From the NCBI RefSeq assembly GCF_000423545.1, contig NZ_AUIE01000031.1:1-64000 (forward strand): a DNA stretch of 64,000 bases, read 5' to 3'. Below, in pieces: positions 18,727-27,723 of the stretch. A model generated the notes under the pieces. The model had not been told where the DNA came from, did not search any database, and saw only the letters and a list, made by a program, of their open reading frames with translations. This DNA comes from Metapseudomonas resinovorans DSM 21078 (GTDB taxonomy: Bacteria > Pseudomonadota > Gammaproteobacteria > Pseudomonadales > Pseudomonadaceae). The first letter of the stretch is position 1, and each line of letters begins with the position of its first letter. Made by a program: the position numbers and the translations under genes.

Positions 18727-19638
18727 ATGACGCAGTACAACAGCCGGGCCGTTGGCCTGGCTTGGCTCGGCCTGCTTGCGGCCAGCGTTTTCTGGGCCGG
18801 TAACGCCCTCGTCGCCCGTGCTTTCCACGATGCCATCCCCCCCTTCAGCCTGGCCTTCTGGCGCTGGAGCCTGGCGCTGGCCATTCTCCTTCCCTTCGTA
18901 GCCCGCCCCATGTGGGAGCACCGCAGCGCCCTGCGCTACGCCGGATGGCGTCTGCTGGTAGTGGCGGCTCTGGGTATCAGCACCTACAGCGTGCTGCTTT
19001 ACTTTGCTGCGCGCACCACGGTGGCCATCAACCTCACACTGCTCAACACCTGCCTACCGCTGGCAACGTTCATCGGCGCTGGCGTCCTGCTCAACGAATG
19101 GCCACCCCGACGCGCCTGGCTCGGCATGGCGGTGGCGACCGTCGGCCTGCTGGTGCTGATCGCCCAGGGGCGGCTGGAACAACTGGCCGCCCTGTCGTTC
19201 AACCCTGGCGACCTGATCATGTTGCTTGCCGTGGTGGACTGGGCGCTCTACACCCTGCTGCTGCGACGCTGGAACAGCTATTTCAAGCTGCCGCCGCTGG
19301 TGCTGCTGGGGGCGTTGGTGGCGTGCGGCGTACCCATGCTGCTGCCGTTCTACCTGCTGGAAATCGCCAGCGGGCAGCGCTTCGAACTCTCCACGGAAAA
19401 CCTCGCTGCCATCGCCTACACCGGCGTTGCTGCCTCGCTGCTGGCCTACCTGCTTTGGAACCAGGGCATCCGCGTACTGGGGGTGGCCAAGGCGGTGCTC
19501 ACCAACTACCTGATGCCAGTGTTCACTGCGTTGCTGGGGTACCTGCTGTTGGGCGAGGGGTTGCAGGCTTACCATTGGTTCGGTGGGGCGTTGATTTTCG
19601 CCGGCCTGCTGCTGGCGACACGTCCGTCGTTGAGGTGA
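18727..19638 (+). CDS. EamA/DMT-family transporter
   Basis: A 303-residue integral membrane protein with about ten hydrophobic segments arranged as two EamA repeats (roughly residues 12-145 and 158-295). This is the hallmark of drug/metabolite exporters of the DMT superfamily. The substrate cannot be inferred. It probably shares the carbonic anhydrase transcript. Its end is also the edge of the conserved gene order before the mosaic region 19639-22222. Confidence 0.9.
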   Translation: MTQYNSRAVGLAWLGLLAASVFWAGNALVARAFHDAIPPFSLAFWRWSLALAILLPFVARPMWEHRSALRYAGWRLLVVAALGISTYSVLLYFAARTTVAINLTLLNTCLPLATFIGAGVLLNEWPPRRAWLGMAVATVGLLVLIAQGRLEQLAALSFNPGDLIMLLAVVDWALYTLLLRRWNSYFKLPPLVLLGALVACGVPMLLPFYLLEIASGQRFELSTENLAAIAYTGVAASLLAYLLWNQGIRVLGVAKAVLTNYLMPVFTALLGYLLLGEGLQAYHWFGGALIFAGLLLATRPSLR

Positions 19639-19901
19639 GCCCAATGTACGCGCTAGTCGTCATTCCCGGGGCCGACTGAGGTTGCTTCCAGTGCTGCGGC
19701 AACCCCGTACCAGACACTACTCTCCAGGCTCTACAGAGCCATGATGCTGGCATCTTTTGCGCCGCATCGTCCCCCACCAGGCAGCGAGTTGCCGGCTACC
19801 ACCGGCACCGTAACCCACTCTCGCCAAACGGCTGAAAACTGCCGTGGAGAACGTCCTGCTGGACGAGTGGCGGGCGGACTTCGGCTTCGAAACTATGCGC
19901 G

Positions 19902-20219
19902 TCAGCGGCGACCCAGCATCGCCCTGAACGCCTGCACTGCCCGCCAGGACCGGCTCTGTTTAAGAGCAATAAGCTCAGCCTCCGCTTGGTTGGCACGTTG
20001 CCGCTCGGCTGCTAACGCGTTCGTCAGTTCCCCGACCGGAAAGCTGAAATGGTGGCCGTAGCGCAGCTTGAATTCATCCAGAAAGCTCGGTGGTGTTTCA
20101 AACGCGCCGATCAGGTTGCCTGAACCAATACAGTTGCCAATCCCCGCGGCACCAGGCCGCTCTCGTCGGCAAGAGTCAGCTCTGTCGCTTGCGCTTGCCT
20201 GAAAAAGAGCGCACTGCAT
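19902..20219 (-). pseudogene. Probable 3' remnant of a glycosyltransferase or methyltransferase gene
   Basis: The open frame ends in a coiled segment (NALAAERQRANQAEAELIAL...) and the tail SRSWRAVQAFRAMLGRR. Such tails are typical of large glycosyltransferases and FkbM-type methyltransferases of O-antigen clusters. The first ~50 codons have no family signature and no convincing start, so I read it as a broken C-terminal fragment. The flanking 19639-19901 holds no gene I can support. Confidence 0.35.
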
Positions 20220-20270
20220 GTCGGTTGGCGCTGGGCGCAGCTAAGGCCAACAGCCACGTGTTACTCAAAA

Positions 20271-20296
20271 GAGAACCCCGCCAGGGCGGGGTTCTC
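20271..20296 (-). terminator. Terminator downstream of the CsrA-like gene
   Basis: A perfect 12-bp stem (GAGAACCCCGCC / GGCGGGGTTCTC) with a 2-nt centre lies 6 nt after the stop of the minus-strand gene at 20302-20529. TTTT follows on the minus strand. Confidence 0.8.
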
Positions 20297-20301
20297 GATA
20301 G

Positions 20302-20529
20302 TCAGCTTGAATCAATCGCTACCGGTCCTGGCGGAGCCTTCTCCACCAGGACCAACATCCTTTTAGGCGCCCGGAGTTCGAGCCGCGCCGAGCCATTCAC
20401 AATCGGCCCAATCACGATCTCGATCCCCTCCGCCTTCAACATCGCCATCAACACTGATTCGCTGACTCCTTCCAGAACCCTCAGTGTCAGAACATCACCT
20501 TCCCTGCGTTCGCCAACATGAATTTGCAT
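20302..20529 (-). CDS. Small CsrA-like protein (divergent)
   Basis: A 75-residue protein. ATG 20529 is preceded by GAGG at good spacing. Residues ~34-60 (IEIVIGPIV...ARLELRAPK...VLVEK) align without gaps with the second half of CsrA/RsmA (IEVTVLGVK...VRIGVNAPK...VHREE), including the Ala-Pro-Lys turn. The first ~33 residues are not CsrA-like, and the RNA-binding Arg of the VHRE motif is replaced. It could be a divergent or inactive post-transcriptional regulator, or a chance match in an otherwise unknown protein. It has its own terminator and lies in the mosaic accessory region, so acquisition by transfer is plausible. Confidence 0.45.
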   Translation of the reverse strand: MQIHVGERREGDVLTLRVLEGVSESVLMAMLKAEGIEIVIGPIVNGSARLELRAPKRMLVLVEKAPPGPVAIDSS

Positions 20530-20659
20530 GTGGATTGCCTCGCATGGATGACTTCGCAAGGTCATCACGAAGCGTGAAGGTGGTCCATGCAGCCCAGAGT
20601 GAATCGGAATACTCCTACGCAGGTGTTCGTCGATGCTGATACTGATCAGGTTCCCTAGC

Positions 20660-20703
20660 TGGCTACACCGGGGGTTGAACCTTGGAATTGAGCGTTATAA
20701 ATC
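20660..20703 (-). other. Degenerate tRNA-Met 3'-half copy (probable attachment-site scar)
   Basis: About 42 bases match the 3' half of the tRNA-Met gene at 22222-22298 in the same orientation. The first 13 (TGGCTACACCGGG) are identical, then TTGAACCT and scattered matches continue into the anticodon arm, with roughly nine mismatches in all. The sequence cannot fold as a full tRNA. A truncated tRNA copy at the far side of an integrase is the usual scar of a tRNA-targeting element. Confidence 0.65.
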
Positions 20704-20790
20704 ACCCGAGCCGCACCCCGTTGAAACCCAAAGCCCCATAAATTGGGACTTCCAAACGTCGTCTATCCTCGCAAAACCAGAGCCTTTGAA

Positions 20791-21433
20791 TCGCTTTTTT
20801 GCAGAAGCGGGCGGTGTGGACCTGGAGTTGCCTCCCCGCAACCGCTTGGGGGCGTGGGTAGGAGACAACCCTCTCGCCAAGGTCCGTCAGATCAAGACCG
20901 ATCAGGTAGAACTCACATTTCTGACCTTGGCGCAGATCGAGCAGCTCCTCGAGGAGTGCCGCAAGTCCACCAACAACCATACCTACCCCGTCGCGCTGAT
21001 CTGCCTGGCAACGGGAGCGCGTTGGGATGAGGCTGAATCGCTGCAGCGCAGTGCCATATTCGGAGGCAAGGCGCACTTCCACCGGACCAAAAACCGCCAG
21101 TCCAGGTCAGTACCGATCCCCGCTGAAGTCGAGGCGATAGCGCTCAAGGTAGGGATGCCCGGGAATGGCCGGCTGTTCGTGTCCTGTAGGGCCGCATTTC
21201 GAAGTGCCTACCTGCGCTGTGGCTTCCACACACCAGGGCAGATGACCCACATCCTGCGACACACCTTTGCCAGCCACTACATGATGGGGGGAGGGGACAT
21301 CCTCAGCTTGCAGCGGATCCTCGGCCACTCGTCGATCGCCATGACCATGCGCTATGCGCATCTGTCGCCGGATCATCTGGAATCCGCATTGCGTCTGTCG
21401 CCATTGGCGCAAAGCAGGCACGTTCCAGTATGA
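20791..21433 (+). pseudogene. 5'-truncated tyrosine recombinase (integrase) fused to an antitoxin-like tail
   Basis: From about 20846 the frame encodes a tyrosine recombinase catalytic domain with Arg (TGARWDEAESL), the Lys strand (RTKNRQSRSVP), HILRHTFASH, LGHSS and the nucleophile Tyr in MRYAHLSP. The N-terminal arm and core-binding domain of a normal ~330-residue phage integrase are missing. In their place, 20791-20842 encodes FAEAGGVDLELPPRN, nearly identical to the C-terminus of the FitA-like antitoxin at 21469-21714. The frame stays open back to 20633 through the tRNA-like scar, but no credible start is seen. I read it as a recombination product. Confidence 0.75.
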
Positions 21434-21468
21434 TTTCAGTGATTGCAATGATTCCATTGGAGGTCCCT

Positions 21469-21714
21469 ATGGCTAGCATCACGATTCGCAACCTGGACGA
21501 TGAGCTGAAAGCTCGGCTTCGTGTCGTGGCCGCCAGCCATGGTCGCTCGATGGAGGAAGAAGTGAGGGTGATCCTTGCTGAAGCACTTGCGAAGCAGAAC
21601 AAGCCCAGCGGAATGGGCACTCGGATTCACGAACTTTTTGCCGCTGCGGGCGGTGTGGATTTGGAATTGCCTCCCCGCAACACAAAGGCACGTGCAGCGG
21701 ACTTTGATGAATGA
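21469..21714 (+). CDS. FitA-like ribbon-helix-helix antitoxin
   Basis: An 81-residue protein. The N-terminal MASITIRNLDDELKARLR and GRSMEEEVR segments are typical of FitA/Phd-like ribbon-helix-helix antitoxins. The C-terminal part (about residues 55-81) would wrap the toxin. ATG 21469 follows GGAGG at 6 nt spacing; an upstream in-frame ATG at 21430 lacks this. The stop overlaps the toxin start by 4 nt (ATGA). Such antitoxins usually autorepress their operon. Confidence 0.9.
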   Translation: MASITIRNLDDELKARLRVVAASHGRSMEEEVRVILAEALAKQNKPSGMGTRIHELFAAAGGVDLELPPRNTKARAADFDE

Positions 21715-22133
21715 TCCTGTTAGACACCAATGTCCTTTCGGAGATGATGAAATCCAGGCCTGACCCAAGCGTCGTTGCATGGCTGGATGCTCAGCCAGGT
21801 AGCGAACTGGTGATCTGTTCCATCTCAGTGGCTGAGATCCTTTATGGGATCGCCAGGATGCCAAACGGTAAGCGGAAGGATTTGTTGGCGATAGGCGCCG
21901 ACACGCTTTTCAACAAGCTCTTTGCCGGCTGCATTCTGCCTTTTGATGTGGATGCAGCTGTGCACTATGCGGCGCTGGTTTCGGCCAGTGAAGCCAAGGG
22001 AAGGGTGACAGATATGGCTGATGGACAGATTGCGGCGATAGCCCGGCTCTACAGCGCCAAGGTCGCTACACGAAACACCCGTGACTTCGAAGAGTTGGGT
22101 GTGGCCCTTGTGAATCCTTGGGAAGGTGCCTAG
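21711..22133 (+). CDS. FitB-like PIN-domain toxin
   Basis: A 140-residue PIN-domain ribonuclease of the VapC/FitB group. Acidic active-site residues are visible: Asp5 (LLDTNVLSE), Glu42 (SVAEILYG), Asp near 103 (DMADGQIAA) and Asp near 122 (TRNTRDFE). It forms a toxin-antitoxin pair with the preceding gene. It ends 89 nt from the 3' end of tRNA-Met, inside the integrase-marked segment, so it probably helps retain that DNA. All motifs are intact. Confidence 0.92.
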   Translation: MILLDTNVLSEMMKSRPDPSVVAWLDAQPGSELVICSISVAEILYGIARMPNGKRKDLLAIGADTLFNKLFAGCILPFDVDAAVHYAALVSASEAKGRVTDMADGQIAAIARLYSAKVATRNTRDFEELGVALVNPWEGA

Positions 22134-22184
22134 CAAAGGCTCGGTAGTCGGGATGTAGTCTGTTTGTAGTCTGTCGCCCAAAAC

Positions 22185-22213
22185 AAAAAAGGGCTAGCTT
22201 GCGCTAACCCTTT
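22185..22213 (-). terminator. Terminator of the tRNA-Met transcript
   Basis: On the minus strand AAAGGGTTAGC, a GCAA loop and GCTAGCCCTTTTTT form a stem with a T-tract, starting about 9 nt after the tRNA 3' end. Nearby (22154-22177) is a short repeat of TGTAGTCTGT of unknown meaning. Confidence 0.8.
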
Positions 22214-22221
22214 GATTTGTA

Positions 22222-22298
22222 TGGTGGCTACACCGGGACTTGAACCTGGGACATCAGCATTATGAATGCTGCGCTCTAACCGACTGAGCTATGTAGCC
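22222..22298 (-). tRNA. tRNA-Met (CAT), elongator type
   Basis: A 77-nt tRNA with acceptor stem GGCTACA/TGTAGCC, encoded CCA end, D-loop AGCTCAGTCGGTTAGAGC and T-loop GGTTCAAGTCC. The anticodon is CAT in the loop ATTCATAAT. The 3' end faces the integrase remnant, and a decayed copy of this 3' half lies 1.5 kb away. This makes the gene the likely integration target. Confidence 0.95.
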
Positions 22299-22487
22299 GA
22301 GTGGCGCGCATTTTCCGCATCTGTCGGGGGGCTGTCAACCCCTTCGCTTAGATAATTTTGTGATCTTTCAATTGTTTAGGTGGTGAGAACGTTTTCAGGG
22401 AAGCGCGGTGGCCGGGGAGGGTTTTCAGCGGATCGAAGCAGGTGCCCGTGATGGGTATCGCTTCGCTCAACACCATCCTACAGAAGC

Positions 22488-22516
22488 AAAAAGCCCCGGA
22501 GGTCCGGGGCTTTTTC
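22488..22516 (-). terminator. Terminator downstream of ychF
   Basis: AAAAAGCCCCGGA pairs with TCCGGGGCTTTTT, placed just after the ychF stop on the minus strand, with a T-tract. The 190 nt between this and tRNA-Met hold nothing else I can support. Confidence 0.88.
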
Positions 22517-22521
22517 GTGGA

Positions 22522-23622
22522 TCAGACGTTAAAGCGGAAGTGCATCACGTCGCCGTCTTTGACGATGTATTCCTTGCCTTCAAGACGCCATTTTCCGGCT
22601 TCTTTGGCACCGTTTTCACCCTTGTACTGGATGAAGTCGTCATAGGCGACTACTTCGGCGCGGATGAAGCCTTTTTCGAAGTCGGTGTGGATAACGGCAG
22701 CAGCCTGCGGGGCGGTGGCTCCGATACGGACGGTCCAGGCGCGGACTTCCTTCACGCCTGCGGTGAAGTAGGTCTGCAGGTTGAGCAGGTCGTAGCCGGC
22801 GCGGATCACGCGGTTCAGGCCGGGCTCTTCGAGGCCGAGGGCTTCGAGGAACATGTCCTTTTCTTCGCCGTCGTCGAGTTCGGCGATTTCGGCTTCGATC
22901 TTGTTGCACACCGGAACCACGATGGCGCCTTCTTCCTCGGCAATGACTCTCACCACGTCAAGGTGCGGGTTGTTCTCGAAACCGTCTTCGGCAACGTTGG
23001 CGATGTACATGACCGGTTTGCTGGTTAGCAGGTGGAAGCCGCGAACGAGGCGCTTCTCCTCGTCACCCAGGTTCTTCAGCAGCGAGCGCGCCGGCTTGCC
23101 TTCGCTGAAGTGGGGGATGAGTTTTTCCAGCAGGGCTTTCTGTGCCAGGGCGTCCTTGTCACCGCCCTTGGCGTTGCGAGCGACTTTCTGCAGTTGCTTT
23201 TCGCAGCTGTCGAGGTCGGCGAAGATCAGTTCGAGATCGATGATCTCGATGTCGCGTTTGGGGTCGACGCTGTTGGAAACGTGGATGACGTTCTCGTCTT
23301 CGAAGCAGCGCACCACGTGGGCGATGGCGTCGGTCTCGCGGATGTTGGCAAGGAACTTGTTACCCAGGCCTTCACCTTTGGAAGCACCGGCTACCAGGCC
23401 GGCGATGTCGACGAATTCCATCGTGGTGGGGATCACGCGCTCGGGCTTGACGATCTCGGCCAGGGCATTGAGGCGCAAGTCGGGCATCGGCACGATGCCG
23501 CTGTTCGGCTCGATGGTGCAGAAGGGGAAGTTCTCCGCTGCAATACCGGACTTGGTCAGGGCGTTGAACAGGGTGGACTTGCCGACGTTAGGCAGGCCGA
23601 CGATGCCGCAATTGAATCCCAT
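22522..23622 (-). CDS. ychF: Redox-regulated ATPase YchF
   Basis: A 366-residue Obg-family P-loop protein that prefers ATP and associates with ribosomes. It begins [19 protein letters not shown] (P-loop) and has DIAGLV (switch II). The C-terminal TGS-like domain (about residues 280-366) ends in MHFRFNV, as in almost all YchF proteins. It starts 26 nt after pth, the conserved pth-ychF pair. Confidence 0.97.
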   Translation of the reverse strand: MGFNCGIVGLPNVGKSTLFNALTKSGIAAENFPFCTIEPNSGIVPMPDLRLNALAEIVKPERVIPTTMEFVDIAGLVAGASKGEGLGNKFLANIRETDAIAHVVRCFEDENVIHVSNSVDPKRDIEIIDLELIFADLDSCEKQLQKVARNAKGGDKDALAQKALLEKLIPHFSEGKPARSLLKNLGDEEKRLVRGFHLLTSKPVMYIANVAEDGFENNPHLDVVRVIAEEEGAIVVPVCNKIEAEIAELDDGEEKDMFLEALGLEEPGLNRVIRAGYDLLNLQTYFTAGVKEVRAWTVRIGATAPQAAAVIHTDFEKGFIRAEVVAYDDFIQYKGENGAKEAGKWRLEGKEYIVKDGDVMHFRFNV

Positions 23623-23648
23623 GGAGTGTGCCTCTGCGCGGAGTGGGT

Positions 23649-24233
23649 TCAGGCCTTGCGACTGTGCAGCTTCTGCATGGCGCGGGTGAGGTCACCGGCG
23701 AGCAGTTCTGGCATCACGTCGAGGGCGAAATCGATGCTGGTGTCGAGCAGTTCCTGTTCGCTGCGCGGGGCGCGACTGAGAACGAAGCCGGAAACCAGGC
23801 TGCTGTGCCCCGGATGGCCGATGCCAAGCCGCAGGCGATGGAACGAATTCTGGTTGCCGAGTTGGGCGATGATGTCGCGCAACCCGTTGTGGCCGCCGTG
23901 GCCGCCGCCAGTCTTGAGCTTGGCAACACCGGGTGGCATGTCGAGTTCGTCGTGGGCCACCAGAATGGCCTCGGGCGGAATGCGGAAGAACTCGGCCAGG
24001 GCCGCTACGGACTGGCCGCTGCGGTTCATGTAGGTGGTGGGGATCAGCAGACGAACGTCGCGACCTTGGTGAGAGAACTTCCCGACCAGGCCGAAGTACT
24101 TCTTGTCGAGGCTCAGATTGACGCGTTCGCGCGTCGCCAGGCGCTCAACGAAAAGGGCCCCTGCGTTATGCCGGGTCTGGTCGTATTCGGGGCCTGGATT
24201 ACCCAGGCCGACGATCAGTTGAATGGCAGTCAC
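23649..24233 (-). CDS. pth: Peptidyl-tRNA hydrolase
   Basis: A 194-residue enzyme that recycles stalled peptidyl-tRNA. The catalytic [17 protein letters not shown] motif (Asn and His near residues 10-22), HDELD (catalytic Asp), and [11 protein letters not shown] are all present. It lies between rplY and ychF, 38 nt and 26 nt from each, as in other gammaproteobacteria. Confidence 0.97.
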   Translation of the reverse strand: MTAIQLIVGLGNPGPEYDQTRHNAGALFVERLATRERVNLSLDKKYFGLVGKFSHQGRDVRLLIPTTYMNRSGQSVAALAEFFRIPPEAILVAHDELDMPPGVAKLKTGGGHGGHNGLRDIIAQLGNQNSFHRLRLGIGHPGHSSLVSGFVLSRAPRSEQELLDTSIDFALDVMPELLAGDLTRAMQKLHSRKA

Positions 24234-24271
24234 TACAGGGGCCCTTTGTCAGGCTGACGCAGAGTAAGAAA

Positions 24272-24874
24272 TTACTCGGCTTCGCCTTCTTCCTTCACCA
24301 CGCGGGAAGCATGGATGTTGGCAACTGCCAGGTCGTTGCCGTGGGCCAAGGCCACCAGCTCGACGCCTTTCGGCAGGGTCAGGTCGGACAGGTGAACGGT
24401 CTGACCTACTTCGACCTTGGCCAGGTCAACTTCGATGAACTCCGGCAGGTCTTTCGGCAGGCAGGAGACTTCGACTTCAGAGATGGTGTGGGAAACTTCG
24501 CCGCCGCCTTGCTTCACGCCAACGGAGGTAGCTTCGTTGATGAAGTGCAGGGGGATGTGGGCGGTCAGCTTCTGGCCGGCAACTACGCGCTGGAAGTCAG
24601 CGTGCAGTACGAAGCCTTTGGCCGGGTGGCGCTGCAGGGCTTTGATCAGAACGGTTTCGGTAGCGCCGGAAACGTTCAGGGCGATCACGTGGCTGAAAGC
24701 AGCTTCGTTTTCCAGCAGCTTGGCCAGGTCTTTGGCCAGCAGGCTTACGGATTGCGGGGCTTTCTCGCCGCCGTAAATTACAGCGGGAACCAGGTTGGCA
24801 TTACGACGCAGGCGGCGGCTCGCACCTTTCCCCAGGTCAGAACGCGCTTCGGCATTCAGGGCAAAATCAGTCAT
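24272..24874 (-). CDS. rplY: Ribosomal protein bL25 (long, CTC form)
   Basis: A 200-residue bL25 with the N-terminal 5S rRNA-binding L25 domain (about residues 1-92) and the C-terminal TL5/CTC beta domain (about 95-190). E. coli has only the first domain, while pseudomonads have both. An acidic tail (EEGEAE) closes the protein. The prs gene lies 105 nt upstream. Confidence 0.97.
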   Translation of the reverse strand: MTDFALNAEARSDLGKGASRRLRRNANLVPAVIYGGEKAPQSVSLLAKDLAKLLENEAAFSHVIALNVSGATETVLIKALQRHPAKGFVLHADFQRVVAGQKLTAHIPLHFINEATSVGVKQGGGEVSHTISEVEVSCLPKDLPEFIEVDLAKVEVGQTVHLSDLTLPKGVELVALAHGNDLAVANIHASRVVKEEGEAE

Positions 24875-24942
24875 TACACTTCTCCAAAATAGCCAAAACG
24901 CCCGTAATGCTTGCGACCAGCATCCGGGCGGTTGGGCAAATA

Positions 24943-24959
24943 GCCCCGCCGAGGCGGGG
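24943..24959 (-). terminator. Probable terminator or attenuator after prs
   Basis: A compact hairpin (ACCCCGCC / GGCGGGGC) follows the prs stop on the minus strand, with only a weak T-rich tail (CTATTTG). It may end prs transcripts partially before rplY. Confidence 0.55.
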
Positions 24960-24979
24960 TGCTTTCGTCAGGGATGTCC

Positions 24980-25921
24980 TTAACGGAACATCGCGCTGAT
25001 CGATTCCTCATTACTGATGCGGCGGACCGCTTCAGCCACAACCGGCGCGATATCCAGCTGACGGATACGCGAGCAGGCTTGTGCCGCGGCGGACAGCGGG
25101 ATGGTGTTGGTCACCACCAGCTCGTCCAGCACGGAGTTTTCGATGTTCTCGATGGCACGGCCGGACAGCACCGGGTGGGTGCAGTAGGCGTAGACCTTGG
25201 CAGCGCCATGGTCCTTCAGGGCCTTGGCTGCGTGGCCCAGGGTGCCAGCGGTGTCGACCATGTCGTCGACCAGCACGCAGGTGCGGCCTTCGACATCGCC
25301 GATGATGTGCATGACTTCGGACTGGTTGGCCTTCGGACGACGCTTGTCGATGATGGCAAGGTCAACACCGAGGGACTTGGCCACGGCACGGGCACGAACC
25401 ACGCCACCGATGTCCGGGGAAACGATCATCAGGTTTTCGAAGCGCTGGTCTTCGATGTCATCGACCAGGACCGGGGAACCGTAGATGTTGTCCACCGGAA
25501 TGTCGAAAAAGCCCTGGATCTGGTCGGCGTGCAGGTCGACAGTGAGTACACGGTCGATGCCGACTACGGTCAGCATGTCAGCCACTACCTTGGCGCTGAT
25601 GGCCACGCGGGCGGAGCGCGGACGGCGATCCTGGCGGGCATAGCCGAAGTAGGGGATGACCGCAGTGATGCGGGAGGCCGAGGAACGGCGGAAGGCGTCA
25701 GCCATCACCACCAGTTCCATCAGGTTATCGTTGGTCGGTGCGCAAGTCGGCTGGATCAGGAAGACGTCCTTGCCGCGGACATTTTCATTGATTTCAGCAC
25801 TGATTTCGCCGTCGGAGAACTTGCCTACGGAGGCATCGCCGAGGGGAATATGCAGTTGACGTACGACGCGACGCGCCAGATCGGGGTTGGCATTCCCCGT
25901 GAAGACCATCATCTTGGACAC
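24980..25921 (-). CDS. prs: Ribose-phosphate pyrophosphokinase (PRPP synthase)
   Basis: A 313-residue enzyme making PRPP from ribose 5-phosphate and ATP for nucleotides, histidine and tryptophan. The PRPP-binding loop is seen as [13 protein letters not shown] (about residues 215-227). YGYARQDR-like ATP-site residues appear as [10 protein letters not shown], and the metal-binding [12 protein letters not shown] is present. It lies between two tRNA-Gln genes and rplY. Confidence 0.97.
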   Translation of the reverse strand: MSKMMVFTGNANPDLARRVVRQLHIPLGDASVGKFSDGEISAEINENVRGKDVFLIQPTCAPTNDNLMELVVMADAFRRSSASRITAVIPYFGYARQDRRPRSARVAISAKVVADMLTVVGIDRVLTVDLHADQIQGFFDIPVDNIYGSPVLVDDIEDQRFENLMIVSPDIGGVVRARAVAKSLGVDLAIIDKRRPKANQSEVMHIIGDVEGRTCVLVDDMVDTAGTLGHAAKALKDHGAAKVYAYCTHPVLSGRAIENIENSVLDELVVTNTIPLSAAAQACSRIRQLDIAPVVAEAVRRISNEESISAMFR

Positions 25922-26006
25922 GCGCAGTACCTGCCGGCTGAGGGTAGACCTGATGAATCAAAAAGCCGTTCAAAGGCCGTAGCTTTTGAACAGCTTTTTA
26001 AGTGTA

Positions 26007-26081
26007 TGGCAGGGGCGGCTGGATTCGAACCAACGCATGGCAGGATCAAAACCTGCTGCCTTACCGCTTGGCGACGCCCCT
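26007..26081 (-). tRNA. tRNA-Gln (TTG), copy 1
   Basis: A 75-nt gene with acceptor stem AGGGGCG/CGCCCCT, encoded GCCA end, anticodon TTG in GGTTTTGATCC, and T-loop GGTTCGAATCC. It is identical over its full length to the second copy 61 nt away. Confidence 0.95.
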
Positions 26082-26142
26082 AGAATTTTAACTTGCTGCG
26101 CAGTGCTTTCGTTGTGTTGTACGTAAACCCCGGTGGGGTTAA

Positions 26143-26217
26143 TGGCAGGGGCGGCTGGATTCGAACCAACGCATGGCAGGATCAAAACCTGCTGCCTTAC
26201 CGCTTGGCGACGCCCCT
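26143..26217 (-). tRNA. tRNA-Gln (TTG), copy 2
   Basis: Identical to the first tRNA-Gln gene. The 61-nt spacer between them is not duplicated. Both lie between ispE and prs and are probably transcribed with them. Confidence 0.95.
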
Positions 26218-26249
26218 GTATCGTACAACCGAATGCCTTGCATTCCTTC

Positions 26250-27101
26250 TCAAGCCAGACCTTGAAGCTTGCGGTGCAACATCGAGATGTTACGCCCCTG
26301 AGCGACAAAGCTCGGCAGAGTGGCCGGAAGTTGGCGCGAGACTTTATCAGCATCGCTCTTGCTTGGGAAGCTCCCAAACACACAAGCTCCAGTGCCGGTC
26401 AATCTAGCTGATGTGAAATTATTCAACAAGATCAGCGCGTTACGTACATCTGGGTAACGTTTCTCGACCACCGGCTGACAGTCATTCCGACCGCCCCCCT
26501 CAAGAAGGCTGCGAACTTTAATGGGCGGAGAATTCCGTGTCAACTCAGGATCGGAGAAAACTTCTGCTGTGCTGACAAAGACTTGCGGCACCGCTACGAG
26601 GAACCAGGGCTCCGGCAGCTCCACTGGAGTCAGCTGCTCGCCGACACCTTCCGCGAAGGCGGCGCGGCCACGCACGAAGACCGGTACGTCGGCGCCTAGG
26701 GAGAGCCCGAGGGTGGCCAGGCGATCTTCGCTCCAGCCCAGGTTCCACAGGCGATTCAGGGCGAGGAGGGCAGTGGCGGCGTCGGAGCTTCCGCCCCCGA
26801 TCCCGCCCCCCAAGGGCAAACGCTTGTCCAGCCAGATGTCGGCTCCGAGGCGGCAACCCGATTCGGCCTTCAGTTTGCGAGCAGCGCGAACGATCAAGTT
26901 GCTGTCATGGGGGACGCCGGGCACTTCGGTGCGCAGGTGGATTTCACCGTCCTGGCGCAGCGAGAAACCCAGTTCGTCGCCATGGTCGAGAAACTGGAAG
27001 AGCGTCTGTAGCTCGTGATAGCCGTCGGCGCGACGGCCGAGGATGTGCAGCATCAGGTTGAGCTTGGCTGGAGCTGGCAGGATGAGTTGCGCGTCCTGCA
27101 T
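26250..27101 (-). CDS. ispE: 4-diphosphocytidyl-2-C-methyl-D-erythritol kinase
   Basis: A 283-residue GHMP kinase of the MEP isoprenoid pathway. [23 protein letters not shown] near the N-terminus and the GHMP ATP loop [14 protein letters not shown] (about residues 93-106) are diagnostic. It starts 1 nt after the lolB stop. It is followed by the two tRNA-Gln genes, the standard Pseudomonas order. Confidence 0.96.
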   Translation of the reverse strand: MQDAQLILPAPAKLNLMLHILGRRADGYHELQTLFQFLDHGDELGFSLRQDGEIHLRTEVPGVPHDSNLIVRAARKLKAESGCRLGADIWLDKRLPLGGGIGGGSSDAATALLALNRLWNLGWSEDRLATLGLSLGADVPVFVRGRAAFAEGVGEQLTPVELPEPWFLVAVPQVFVSTAEVFSDPELTRNSPPIKVRSLLEGGGRNDCQPVVEKRYPDVRNALILLNNFTSARLTGTGACVFGSFPSKSDADKVSRQLPATLPSFVAQGRNISMLHRKLQGLA

Positions 27102-27102
27102 G

Positions 27103-27720
27103 TCACTGCCCGAGCTGGCGTGGCTGCCAGTCCTTGATCACCAAGGTGACGTCAAGGTTCTCGCCACTGAGCTTGATGCGCTCGGGCAGGGCATAGCCGT
27201 TTTGCTCGACATAGCTCAGGTATTGCACTTGCCAGCCGTCCTGCTCCAGGTGGGACAGGCGACTGGCGCCGTCGAGGGTCAGGCGGCTGCGAGTGTCGGG
27301 GGCGGGCAAGCCGCGCACCCACCAGAGCAAGTGGGACACCGGCAGGCGCCAGCCGAGTTGTTCTTCCAGGAGCGCTTCGGGGGTTTCGGCCTGGTATCGG
27401 CCCTGATTGGCTACTTCCAGTTCGATCTTGCCCGGGCGGCCAGTCAGGCGCGCGGCACCACGGCCCAGCGGGCCGGAAAGGCGGATGTCGTAATAATCCT
27501 GGCGCTGCAGCCAGAACAGGGTGCCGCTTCCGGAGTCCTTGGGGGCACGGATGCCTACTTTGCCGCTGATCTGCCAGCCGTCGAGGGTGCTGACCTGGGC
27601 CTTGTGCGCATTCCAAGAGGCCTGGTTGCCCTGGCCTTCGAAGGTTTCATGGGGAATCAGGGCGGCGCAGCCGGTGAGCAGGAGAAGCGCGCCAGCCGCC
27701 AGGAGGTTACGTAAACGCAT
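27103..27720 (-). CDS. lolB: Outer membrane lipoprotein receptor LolB
   Basis: A 205-residue lipoprotein that accepts lipoproteins from LolA and inserts them in the outer membrane. The signal peptide ends in the lipobox LLTGC (Cys18). The LolB fold follows with [12 protein letters not shown] and an exposed-loop region. It is translated between the TPR lipoprotein gene (3 nt upstream) and ispE. Confidence 0.95.
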   Translation of the reverse strand: MRLRNLLAAGALLLLTGCAALIPHETFEGQGNQASWNAHKAQVSTLDGWQISGKVGIRAPKDSGSGTLFWLQRQDYYDIRLSGPLGRGAARLTGRPGKIELEVANQGRYQAETPEALLEEQLGWRLPVSHLLWWVRGLPAPDTRSRLTLDGASRLSHLEQDGWQVQYLSYVEQNGYALPERIKLSGENLDVTLVIKDWQPRQLGQ

Positions 27721-27723
27721 GGA

